From Enoplolaimus lenunculus (taxonomy: Eukaryota; Nematoda; Enoplea; Enoplida; Thoracostomopsidae), in NCBI GenBank assembly GCA_030248215.1, contig JASANG010002100.1, positions 1 to 64,000 on the forward strand: 64,000 nt of DNA. The letters are read 5' to 3'. This document shows positions 25,912 to 35,372 of the stretch, one piece after another. The notes beneath the pieces were generated by a model. That model saw only the letters and a program-made list of their open reading frames with translations, made no database searches and was not told the DNA's origin. Positions within the stretch are counted from its first letter, which is position 1. Each line of letters begins with the position of its first letter. The position numbers and the translations under genes were made by a program.

Positions 25912-26090
25912 ATGATGGTTTAATAACAAAAAGTACTAAATACTTACTTTCTACTATAACTTTATGACATTTTCTTTAATTACAGTGAATTCAGTGCAAA
26001 GAAAACAATACCTGAACAACACGCAAAACTTTCATTCTAAACTGTTCTGCACTGTTCAGTACACATTTCGTTCTCAGTATTGCAATTTTT

Positions 26091-28684
26091 TTAGACTTTT
26101 TTTCAATATGTTGATTTACGTTGTTATTATTTTATACCAGAATATTGTAATATTTGGTTCGGAAACTTATCCGTTTAATTTGAAAAATCAAGGATATCAG
26201 TCGATAACGCAAGATATCAATGTTATTGCTCCCAATCCGTATCATCATTTTGCATGTGAGTGAGGGTCCATGTTTACTTTTAGGGCCGTCCCGGCTAGTG
26301 GTGGGTCTGTAAAAAAGTAGGATTACATTCTGACTACTATTTTGGTTAGGGTTAGGAATACGCTTTTACAACGCGTAAGTAGGTTTAGGCTTAGAAATAC
26401 GCTTAATTTACTGTTACGGCCCTAAAAGTAACATTGGCCTGAGAGTGAGTATAAATTAGAAATACGACTTAAATTGCTATAATGCAGGAAGTAGGTAAAG
26501 GCGGGTATTACAAACAACGGAAACGGTTAGGGATCGAAATAGCAGAAACAGAAAACGGATATTGAAGTATGAAAGTTTCAAAGATGACATCTTATAATGG
26601 TTTCACATGTGCTGGCTTTAATCTTATCTGATTTTCTATTATTTGTCAATTAGTGTCTTTAAGAGCTAAATACGTACCGATTCGATCTGTCAGCAGCAGT
26701 TTGAGAACTTTATGGACGCGCATGATTTATAAATTGTGATAGAATTTTATCACTCGCGAGTGACAATCCAGACGCTGTCGCATGTTAATAATATAAGATA
26801 TACGGTTTCGATCCCTGTTTGGTTGCTTTGTCCTCGACTATCCCTCCTTGGATCCGTTATCGTAATTATGAATTGTCAGGAGTGTCATGTAGTAATCAAA
26901 ACAGTCCTCGTTGACGGCCAAATCAGATTTGCAATACCGTATTACGTTTCTCTATTGCACAAACTAGCGATTGCTGTAATTTGTAGGGCATATAACACAA
27001 GCGATCGCACAATTTAACATCGTTCGCGTCCGACCGTCTGAAGCTTCAGCAATTCTAGGCAACGTTACATTCACACAAAGTCCAATCATTGCGTTGCATT
27101 TATCGGCCGACTTAGAAAATATGCGTAATATTCGACAGAACGGATTTGACAATGCACAATTGCAATATCCGCCCACACGCGTTGTTATCGATTTAGAGTT
27201 TATTAATTATCTTGACACATTTGGCACTGTAAATATTGACAGTGATCCGTTTGAAATTGCTCTTCAAATTCGTCAGATTGGAGACGATTTCAATTGCCAG
27301 GATATCGAGGAACAGCGTTTAATACATGATTTAGGTATGTTCTACAAAGTTATGGGCGTTATTCGAGGAGAGGGATACAGCAGATAATATAAATATATGT
27401 ATATACCTTGTCAGAACTGCACGGTCGGGACGACCCCTTCCTCCGAATTACTGCGAATAGATTTGATTTTTCGCCTAAATTTCTCCGAAAATATGGCCAT
27501 GCCGGGAATCGAACCTCGGACCTCTCGCTCGCGAGTCAAGCGCGCTACCCATTACACCACGCGGCCGATATCATAATTTGTTCTGGTGCTATATGTGCAC
27601 GAGTATGTACGTGTATTAACATTACATACTGTGCACGTCAAGCTACTCCGCATATATTCACATACCTATTTACGATAAAGTACTTTTCCTGGCTTTAGAA
27701 TATTGTCGTCTGAGTTTTATTGGCTATAAAAATGAAGTTGTGCACTGCAAAAAATGATGAGTCAGAGTGACTCTCTCCGAAAGAGGCTTTTCTGGAGTTC
27801 ACAAAGTGTGTCAAATGCGACTCCGTCAGAACCAAGTTCGACTCGATGTAGTAGCACGTTTGACTCTATAGCGGAGTTGAATTTGACTCAGTTTGCGTAG
27901 TTCCGAAAAGCCTATTTCGGAGGAAGTAAATTTGACTCACTATTTTTTGTAGTGACGCTCGATGTCCAAAAACATATACATGATCTTGCACCCCCATCGA
28001 GTGAGATCCTTTCTACAAACCTCCCAATTTCTCCGTTACTTACACTGCAAAAAATGATGAGTCAAATTGACTCTCTCCGAAATAGGCTTTTCCGGACTAC
28101 ACAAACTGAGTCAATATTCGACTCCACCAGAGTAAAATAGACTCAACGAGTCGCTCAATGAGTAAAATTTGACTCAGTTTGTGAAGTCCGGAAAAGCCTA
28201 TTCGGAAAGAGTCAATTTGACTCACCATTTTTTGCAGTGTATAGTTTATAATAAGATAACATAAACGTCAGCGTATCCGTCACACGATTTATTCACAACG
28301 AAGCGCTTTTATGTCCACTGCATGAATAGTTAATAGTATCCGGTTTTGTCAGGCATATTTCCGGCGAACAGAGCAGTACAATATCTTGGACAACACGCAT
28401 ACGTCCGCCAAACGACAACCACACAGTCAATAACACTACACGGTCTCGGATCCATAATTGGCAATCAACTAATTCTATCAACACGTAGCAGTGACACCGA
28501 TGCTTTTGATTCGTTCGCGTGTGCGTTGATTGGAATTTCTGAAGAATATCCGTTCTATCATCAACATCCGTTACGCTTCTATACATTAAACCATTGGTAT
28601 TTAACGTACAAACGTCATAATAAACATCAGCGGTCTAAAATACGCAGCGCACATTTTCCGTCGCCGAGTTATGGTTATCATTAA
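26091..28684 (+). CDS. Secreted SOD-fold protein A, probably non-catalytic (3 exons)
   Basis: Coding exons are 26108-26255, 26987-27334 and 28353-28684, 275 residues, both introns in phase 1. The start at 26,108 opens a signal peptide (LIYVVIILYQNIVIFG) and follows an acceptor TTTTTTAG at 26,094. Residues ~70-226 align with Cu/Zn superoxide dismutase: AILGNVTF, then LQIRQIGDDFNC at the copper loop, then SIIGNQLIL and FACALIG near the end. Relative to human SOD1, copper ligands His46, His48 and His120 are replaced (Q, R, S) and Arg143 is not Arg, while the Cys57 and Cys146 equivalents remain. It should fold and carry the intradomain disulfide but not dismutate. The tail of about 49 residues is rich in His, Tyr and Arg. 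Extracellular SOD-like repeat proteins are known in animals; this diverged form has no assigned role. It is paired with protein B. Confidence 0.72.
26264..26439 (+). repeat. TTAGGC-type element, ACTTTTAGGGCCGT-ended subfamily
   Basis: It starts GGTCCATGTTTACTTTTAGG and ends GGCCCTAAAAGTAACATTGG, an inverted pair, with TTAGGC-like words inside (GGTTAGGAATACGCTT, GTTTAGGCTTAGAAATACGC). It begins eight bases after the 5' end of intron 1 of SOD-like gene A. Confidence 0.75.
27494..27566 (-). tRNA. tRNA-like gene, antisense in SOD-like gene A intron 2
   Basis: Read on the minus strand, it has a consensus A box (TGGTGTAATGG) and B box (GGTTCGATTCC), an acceptor stem GGCCGCG pairing with CATGGCC except for one mismatch and one G-U, and about 72 nt between ends. 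A five-pair anticodon stem (CGCTT with GAGCG, including a T-G pair) leaves a seven-base loop GACTCGC, giving anticodon CTC (Glu), but position 33 is then A and not the usual T. An alternative four-pair stem gives TGA. It could be a degenerate tRNA or the head of a tRNA-derived SINE; I see no obvious SINE body. Confidence 0.6.
27743..27954. repeat. Foldback element with TGAGTCA motifs (copy 1)
   Basis: The ends are CACTGCAAAAAATGATGAGT and TTTTTTGTAGTG, inverted. Subterminal blocks TCTCTCCGAAAGAGGCTTTT and AAAAGCCTATTTCGGAGG are also inverted. The interior repeats GAGTCAAA/TTTGACTC several times, so the whole roughly 210 bp can fold into a hairpin. It lies in intron 2 of SOD-like gene A. Confidence 0.85.
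28043..28239. repeat. Foldback element with TGAGTCA motifs (copy 2)
   Basis: It begins CACTGCAAAAAATGATGAGT and ends ACTCACCATTTTTTGCAGTG, nearly perfect inverted ends. CTCTCCGAAATAGGCTTTTC and GAAAAGCCTATTCGGAAAGA mirror each other. It sits about 90 bp from copy 1 in the same intron. Confidence 0.88.
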
Positions 28685-28802
28685 ACGGTATCGGTTTTTT
28701 TCGATCTCGGTTGAAAATTTTAAGGTAAATGATTTTAGTGTTGTTTTTTGTTTTTGTTTCATGCTGAAGCTATACCAAACGCACATGATTTACAGATATT
28801 TT

Positions 28803-28993
28803 GGCTAATGTTACCTGAAGGAGCATAACAGTAGTATATATATAGCTAGGTTTCTAAGCCTCTAAAAGACTAAGCTTACGCGTGAGATAAGTCTGTAACT
28901 TAACCTCAGGCCTAAGCATGAGCCTAAGAAGCTTGAGCTTACATTATTGCAGTCTTGTGGAAAAATGCTACGCCCTACAAAGTAACATGGACC
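28803..28993 (-). repeat. TTAGGC-type element, decayed, inverted
   Basis: The left end GGCTAATGTTACC, with CATAACAGTAGTATATATA, and the right end CTACAAAGTAACATGGACC fit the AGTAACAT-ended subfamily in reverse orientation. CCTAAGC words and AAGCTTGAGCTTACA are recognisable inside. Confidence 0.55.
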
Positions 28994-29102
28994 AATATTT
29001 TTTAAGTTTTAAGTTAAGCCAGAACGTTCGTGTATATTGAACTAATTATGATTTTCCGAATTGAGTCAATTATGTTCATGCGTGAATACACTAAAAATTT
29101 TC

Positions 29103-29271
29103 GGCCCATGTAAACATCAAGGGCGGAACTAGACTATTTTTTTGCTTGGTTTAGGTTTACGTTCAGCATTAGGCTTAGGAATATGCTTATTCTTACGCTT
29201 AGATTTAGGCTTAGGTTTAGGTTTAGGAATATGCTTATAATACTGTTCCGCCGTTGTCCTTTACATTGGCC
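29103..29271 (+). repeat. TTAGGC-bearing TIR element
   Basis: GGCCCATGTAAACATCAAGGG opens in abbreviated form (first bases GGCCCATGTAAACATC) and TGTCCTTTACATTGGCC closes. The interior contains ATTAGGCTTAGGAATATGCT, TTAGATTTAGGC and repeated TTAGGTTTAGG. It lies between the two SOD-like genes. Confidence 0.85.
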
Positions 29272-29598
29272 AAATTTTCTAATGAAATACTTACTCTGAC
29301 TTTTTTCTTGATATGTGTAGACTAAGAACGCTTAGTGCAGTGGTTCAGGAAGCGGAGCCGTCCCCCCCCCAGCATTCTGATCAGAATTCCATTAATGACT
29401 TGGTGGTAAAGAGTGGCGGCAGTTCCTCTGTTTGGAAAGTTAAAAAATGCTCGTTCAACACCACTCTAATTTATACTGTCACGTTTACAATGTTCCATAT
29501 CGTTTGCATGAAGGATTTGACATAGCGATGATCATATAAAATAGCGGTAAAACAAAATTGTATTGCAATAATGGTCGATGCGATTTGGTAACTAAACT

Positions 29599-29797
29599 GG
29601 GCTCATGTATAGAACAGGGCCGGATCGTTTTCCGGAACGGCTGTAATTAGAGTCAGTTTAAACTTTGGACTAATTTTTTGCTTAGGCTTAGCCTTAGGCT
29701 CAGGAATAGGCTCATCGTTACGCTTAGGCTTATAGGCTTAGGCTTAGGTTTAGGAATATGCTTATATTACTGTTTCGGTCGTGTCTTATACATGGAC
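29599..29797 (+). repeat. TTAGGC-bearing TIR element
   Basis: The left end GGGCTCATGTATAGAACAGG and right end GTGTCTTATACATGGACC form the TATAGAACAGGGCCGGA-type inverted pair. The interior has CTTAGGCTTAGCCTTAGGCT and a longer TTAGGC run before ATATGCTTATATTACTG. It lies upstream of SOD-like gene B. Confidence 0.88.
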
Positions 29798-29986
29798 CCA
29801 AAACTGTTATAGTTTGACCGTTTTCAAGCTCAAATGTCAACTTTTTATACCGTTTTCCAACAACGGTCGAATGTTTTATGAGCAGTTGTAATAATTTTAT
29901 TTCTGTTTATTTCTAGGCACTCATCGCAGTCTTTCTATATTCGCCATTTCTATTTTGCTGTTCACCTTTGTTTCGGCAGCGAACGA

Positions 29987-32900
29987 GTTTGTTTTGTATC
30001 GCAGCAAAAAAACAAACACTGAAAATACTGTATTAATATGCAATTTAATAACTGCACAACTTGTACGCTGAAACTTAGTTCGATTTACAAACTTTCCTTA
30101 CTATTTTTATACGTAATTATCACGTTTTTTACTATATTTACATCGATAGGGGTTAAATCAAAGGGATATCATGAGTTTAACACTAAACCGCATTACGGTT
30201 ACTCCAATACTCACTACAAGCACAATGAGCATGTTAAACTAAATCTAACAAATCCTGCCGTACGTGGAAAACTCCCGTTGACTGAAGAAGGTGTTGCTGG
30301 GCGTAAGTTAACTTTTCAATTGAAAATAGAGCGGTTCTTACAAACACTTCGAACGCATTTTAGATCAACACTTAGGTAAATATATTCCCAAATGCGTATA
30401 ACACTCTATCACCAGTTAGTAATACGTTTTCATACTTGCAACAACTTCTGCAGTTGCGGATTTCCAAATTCGTGCCGAAATACGGCAGGGAAATCGAGTG
30501 TAGAAAATCTGCTAAATTTCGAAGCTCACCGTTCGTTAATTTAAAACTTGCAACACCTATCACCAACTTGTGTTGTGATAAATGCTACACACATTTGCTA
30601 ATAACAGGCATAAAACGTAGACTTACGCCTGGGTCAGGCGATAAGGTTTAAGCCTTTTCTAAAGCCTAAGCCTTAGCGTAAATATGGGGGAGAGGTGTAC
30701 AAAAGCGGCACCGTTTTAAATTTCAAGGTTTTGCGACAAATAATTTTATTCTTTAAATATTTTTTCTGCGATTTTACTTTCAATTTCTGTTGCAACAATG
30801 TTGTTCGGCTTAGCGAACGGCGTGTTTTATAGATTTCAAGTCAGGGCGAAAGTAAAAAAAATGGAAAATGGGTTCATAATAATAATTTTTTTGCAAAGAT
30901 TTCAGCGAATAATTTCGGTTTGTCCCGAAAATTTGGCGTCACAATCCGCTTTTATATATCTGAACCTAAAAAAAATTCGAAAAAGTATCCTCGCCCATCG
31001 AAACTATCTTTAAATCTCTCGCTGGTATTTGTGCTTCAATTTCCCCGTTATAAAATGTTTGGCCGATGTAAACAACAGGAGCGGATCGTTTTCTTCACGA
31101 CTACAATAGAATAACGCTTAAACTTTAGACTAATTTTATGCTTAGACTTAGGCTTATAGGCTTTACCTTTACTTGTGCTTATGCTTAGGCAAAAAAATCT
31201 TCCCCCCCCAAGGAAAAAAAAAAACAATTAGACTTAGGCTTATAGGCTTAACCTTTACTTGTGCTTATGCTTAGGCTTAAAAATATGCTTACGCTACTGA
31301 CCAGTCCTATACAACGGGCTAAATTATTTAAAATTTAAAAACACAAAAAGTATCATTTCTCTACTTGAGAACTATTTTGAATCCGTCGCTGTTGAACTTT
31401 AATTTTCAATTTAAATGTTTTAGTTGTTGCAACGGAAGCTCTCGCAAATGTTAATCACACTGTCGGCAGACAACGTCAAACGTTTGTAATTGGCACAATT
31501 AAGTTTGAACAACGATTCTACGCAGATGTACAACCGGTAACTGTTACCGTTGATTTGCGGTTGGATCACAATTACTACAGACACCGGATCGGTATTCGTA
31601 TTCATGAAAGTAGCAGTTGTGTGACCGTACAGAATGTGCTTTACAGACCAGGTTAGAGTTGATGCGGCTCATATACGGAGAGTTCACCAAACTGCTCACT
31701 CTAGAAATTGAGCCATACACAATGCGTTGAATTCAGCGCAATCTTTTTTGTTTCTGTATCGATAAAGCATATAAGTAAGTTGACAATGTGCTGTAGTGAC
31801 CCGAATAAGAGGGGGGACTGATATTTGTTTGGCCTCTCCAGAGGAAAGTCTTCATTGTTATTCAGTTACGGACTGTTATTTATTTTTAACCCAAGCTCCG
31901 CCACTCTTCGTTACTTATATATATCCGCTACTGCAATCCGTTGAATTAACCGTTTATTTGTCTTGTGTCAATAGCTTGAGCGATAATACAGGGTTATACT
32001 TAGAAATGTATTTTGAAAATTTAAGTACGCTTTAAAGTTTCGAACTCAAATTGTTTGGTGCTGGAGTCATTTATGCGCTACAATTAGGGATAATTGACAT
32101 TTATGAACTACAATTAGGGTTTAGGGACTCTATCTGCTTACGGACTCTTATTAGGGATACAGACTCCTATTGATTCGGACCCAAAATGGGGACACCCCTC
32201 TTATTACCCCCCTTTTATTCGGGTCAATGCAGTATTACTGTTGTCAACTTTTTAGTATTACAGTGGATAACAAGTAGTGCAGTTGTTTCGCTTTTTATTA
32301 TGATCACTACCCGTTTCGTTTATTTACTATCCGTTTGCAGACTGGCATGTTCAAAGAAACCAGAGCTACACAAATTCAGAGAGAACAAGAGAGTCCATAA
32401 TTTGTGAAATGACAAATTAAGTTAAACGCAAAAAGAATAAATTTAAGATATTTTATGTTAAGTTCAATCGCTGTTTTATAATCCATCAATTGTACTGTGC
32501 AACTCCTAAGCAAGTAGTTACAAAATACTCTTAAGTTTACATATATTCCGACTTTTAGCCCTAACACTGGATAATAAATGGAGAAATATTCCGCTATCAA
32601 GCAACATGCCCATTTTTCCATCCGTGCAATTCGTTCCAAAGATAAATTCACCCGGGCACAATTTTCCGATCGACAAAAAATATACGGCCTCAAAGCGATT
32701 TTTCTTTGGCAGGAAATGCACGGCAGAAAAACAGAAAATACTTACACCATGTGACGGGGTTCTCAAATTTTGAATTTTGAAACTAAACTTTTCAGGCAGC
32801 TTCGACGTCCTGCTCGATGGCGAGCGTGGTTTCTACGCTTGGACAACATGGCACACAAACAACATTACCCTTCATCCAGTTGAGCATTCGATCGTTGGTA

Positions 32901-33145
32901 GAACATTGTCGCTTGTTGTTGAACGGCCGTTTTCGTTGCGACGAATCAATGAACCGTTTGCTTGCACACCAATTGGATTGACAAACGAAATGGTGGTACG
33001 CCAGCCTCGAAGATACGACGATTACCCGGTGGAAGAAAACAAAAATTTTAATACAACTTATCGAGGTGTATCAGACGATAGCGCAGCAGCACGGAAAAAT
33101 CGAACACGACAAGCGTTGAATCCACATATCCATAGATTCTTTTAG
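29987..33145 (+). CDS. Secreted SOD-fold protein B, probably non-catalytic (3 exons)
   Basis: Coding exons are 30038-30302, 31424-31651 and 32796-33145, 280 residues, with the same three-exon, phase-1/phase-1 plan as gene A. The start at 30,038 precedes a hydrophobic segment LSLLFLYVIITFFTIFTSIG (residues 19-38), a signal peptide or anchor. An acceptor-like GCAG lies 34 nt upstream. The SOD fold spans residues ~110-225: FVIGTIKFEQ matches the first SOD strands, GIRIHESSSC the copper loop, HSIVGRTLSLVV and PFACTPIG the C-terminal half. Against human SOD1, His46 is Arg, His48 is kept (residue 149), His63 falls in VLYRP with no His, His120 is Val and Arg143 is Pro; both disulfide cysteines (154, 221) are kept. 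The tail is basic. A signalling or structural SOD-fold protein is more likely than an enzyme. Confidence 0.72.
31061..31320 (+). repeat. TTAGGC element with internal duplication and A/C tract
   Basis: It runs from GGCCGATGTAAACAACAGG to CCTATACAACGGGCT. The segment ACTTAGGCTTATAGGC...TTACTTGTGCTTATGCTTAGG occurs twice, separated by an A/C-only tract at 31,190-31,235. It lies in intron 1 of SOD-like gene B. The duplication flanking the tract may be an assembly stutter and not a real tandem copy. Confidence 0.75.
31791..32232 (+). repeat. 440-bp TA-flanked TIR element, copy 1
   Basis: The left end is CTGTAGTGACCCGAATAAGA and the right end, reverse-complemented, is CTGCATTGACCCGAATAAAA. The right flank is TA; the left flank reads TG where the other two copies have TA. 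The internal landmarks TTGGCCTCTCCAGAGG, CTTGAGCGATAATACA and GGGACTCTATC are shared with copies at 60,011 and 62,810. There is no coding capacity, so it is a MITE-like non-autonomous element in intron 2 of SOD-like gene B. Confidence 0.9.
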
Positions 33146-33406
33146 CCCAGCATCTGTTGTGTTATTAACTTCAACTGCATACAGTGGTGAATCGACAAAG
33201 TCATTTAGTAGGATGCTATTTGTAGGACTAAATTTGGACTTCATTCCCGTCGGGAAAGCCACTGATTGGGTCCTATCGCCGGTTATTGGTTTAGTTTTAT
33301 CATCTTCCATCCCAATTTATTACCGAATTAACTATTATGTTTCGCACATTGTAAATTTTCCATCTGTTTGAACACGATTTAATGTTGTACTTAGTATCAA
33401 AAGGTT

Positions 33407-33593
33407 GGGCTTATGTAAAGATCAGGAGTGGAACGTTTTTCTGTGGGACTAGGAAAGAGTAAGCTTTAGACTAATTCTTCTGCTTAGCTTAGGCTTAAGC
33501 TTAGGCTTAGGCTTAGGAATATCTTCATTCTTACGCTTAGGCTTAGGCTTAGAAATAAACATATAGTACTGTTCCGCCCCCCTCCTACATGCC
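33407..33593 (+). repeat. TTAGGC-bearing TIR element, right end abutting an A/C tract
   Basis: It opens GGGCTTATGTAAAGATCAGG, has GTAAGCTTTAGACTAATTCT and repeated TTAGGC, and ends CATATAGTACTGTTCCGCC followed by CTACATGCC. An A/C-rich tract begins directly after. Confidence 0.85.
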
Positions 33594-33683
33594 AAAAGAA
33601 ACACGCTTAACCCAAAAAAAAAAAAACAAAAGCCAACCAAAACCAAAACAGAAAAAGGACAAAAAAAAAAAGAAACCACAATT
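33594..33683. other. A/C-biased low-complexity tract, suspected assembly artefact
   Basis: About 90 bases consist almost only of A and C with long A runs, unlike any neighbouring DNA, placed between two TTAGGC element parts. Comparable tracts occur at 31,190-31,235 and 61,569-61,672, each also inside or next to a repeat. Confidence 0.6.
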
Positions 33684-33795
33684 GGCTTAGGCTTAAGCTT
33701 ATAAGCTCATTCTTACAGTTACGCTTCAGGCTTAGTTTAGGCTTACGCTGAGGAATATGCTTATACTACTGCCACGGCCCTGGTCAAAACATTGG
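33684..33795 (+). repeat. TTAGGC-bearing element fragment (right part)
   Basis: It contains TTGGCTTAGGCTTAAGCTTA, TAAGCTCATTCTTACAG, a second TTAGGC-like block, ATATGCTTATACTACTG and the end CGGCCCTGGTCAAAACATTGG. The left part is missing beyond the A/C tract. Confidence 0.75.
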
Positions 33796-33999
33796 TTACA
33801 ATTAGCATACGACAGCCAAAAAATTTTACTTTGCTTACAAAATAAAGCAAGGTTACCATTAGATGTGAAGACACAAATTAATGAGATGCACATTGATTGA
33901 GTCGCTATATTCATAAACTAATAAACAATAATTTCATAGTTAATAAATTATATACAACCGATGCTTATCGTGCTTATGTTAACAATAGAAGCGTTCATA

Positions 34000-34136
34000 C
34001 TAGGCCTATGGCTAAACCTGAGCCTAGTAAACATAAGTGTCATCCTAAGCCTAAGACTAAGTTCAAGCTTCAGAGTCTCTAAGTCCCCCTCGTTCCTCAT
34101 ACGTGAATGGGCAGTCCCCTATATTTGACATGGGCC
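34000..34136 (-). repeat. Decayed TTAGGC-type element, inverted
   Basis: CCTAAGCCTAAGACTAAGTT, CAAGCTTCAGAGTCTCT and the end TTTGACATGGGCC fit the family in reverse. The left end is not clear. Confidence 0.45.
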
Positions 34137-34735
34137 GCTTATACATAAATTTAAAATGGTTCCTAATTAAATGCAACTAAACTTTCTAAATCACACAAAA
34201 TACAGGTATCAATGCCTAAACTAGTTTATGACATATATCGAAGCATTTGTTAATTCTAATTTAAAAATCAACAGCCGTTTTTCGGCTAAGTCCCCACCAG
34301 TCTAAATCCGTCGGTACTCTAAAGACTCTAAAGATGGGTATAAATGCTCGCTTATTCAATAAACCTTCGATAACATTTACCAAGATCATAAAGTTTGTTG
34401 AGGAATTCCAGGCTGTGTCACAACGTTAAGTTTAACTAAGATATACCACGATAAAAAGTGTCACCTTTGTAAACGAAATTGAGCCAATTTATATTGTAAT
34501 TTGCCAGTTTCTATACGTTCCACCACAATATTTTTATAGCCGCGCTTACCAAAAATAATTGAAATAATCTGAATATATTAGTGGTTTGCTAACAAACCGA
34601 ACTTTTCGAGGGTGGTGTTGGCGATAAAATGCGATTATCCAATTATTGCACCAAGATTTGTTAGAGTTCAATCAGATATGTAGCTATGTACTCGCTTCTT
34701 CATTAGACCATGGCATTAGCATAGCCGTATAGTTA

Positions 34736-34787
34736 CACTGCAAGCAATGGTGAGTCAAACTGACTCTCTCCGAAATAGGTTTTTTTA
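34736..34787. repeat. Foldback element, truncated half copy (copy 3)
   Basis: CACTGCAAGCAATGGTGAGT and GACTCTCTCCGAAATAGG are the left half of the foldback family, and the right half is absent. It ends about 60 bp before the candidate third SOD-like exon. Confidence 0.75.
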
Positions 34788-34849
34788 CACAAGAACGAAA
34801 TTCCCCCCCGACTATCCTCTATTTCTCTTCGGGGTTTTTTTCTTTTTAG

Positions 34850-35094
34850 GGGAAACCCTTTGGAGCATTACTTTCTCCCAGGTATTAACGACTTCTGGAG
34901 CATATATGCAAGCAGCCTCGCTATCACGAACTGTTATAGTCGAGTGGGTAAGATTTTTCACAGGTCGTGAAAAAATTTTCAAAACAGAATCCATTCGAGG
35001 CTTTAGAATACTTTTCGGCGTGGGTGTTCAAAGATATGGGGGCGTCGTTCTCGCGCGCCTCTTTGTTGCGACCCAGAGTACAACGTCGTCGTAG
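34850..35094 (+). pseudogene. Possible third SOD-like 3' exon, incomplete copy
   Basis: After a strong acceptor (TTTTTCTTTTTAG) an open frame in the same entry phase as exon 3 of genes A and B runs to TAG at 35,092. LTTSGAYMQAASLSRTVIVE resembles the SOD strand before and across His120 (LSG, GRTVVVHE), and FRILFGVGV resembles the RLACGVIG strand. The cysteine is missing. I found no N-terminal half in 33.1-34.8 kb. It is a decayed or partial copy at best, and the similarity is short. Confidence 0.33.
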
Positions 35095-35372
35095 TACCAG
35101 CCGTATATTCTTGAGTTCAGTAGGCATTCAATATTGTTATACAGTGATATATAACAATAACTTGCGTACACCAGATAACTTTTTCGGTTTCAATGAACAG
35201 CCACAGATTAGCGCTGAAGAACATATTTTTGTCGTTGAATAAGAAACCTTGACATGTACTTCCTGTACAGTGGAGTAAACTCTACTACAGTTGAAAATCT
35301 TTCCATACTCGGAAATGCGATTTTAGTATAAGAAAGCACCGTTCGCTGGTGTATTGCAACCAAATCTTTCAA

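Larger units (their letters stand above)
22882..26090. other. Intergenic stretch downstream of FRMD4
   Basis: This is AT-rich sequence with no exon chain. It contains a plausible polyadenylation signal at 23,156 and, at its right end, the first element of the repeat-dense region (25,791-25,911). The 105-codon frame at 25,242-25,559 has no recognisable similarity or splice context. Confidence 0.55.

Noticed and set aside
27408-27566. Plus-strand open frame over the tRNA-like gene
   Set aside because: The translated piece (GNRTSDLSLASQARYPLHHA) is the usual antisense translation of a tRNA, not a protein.
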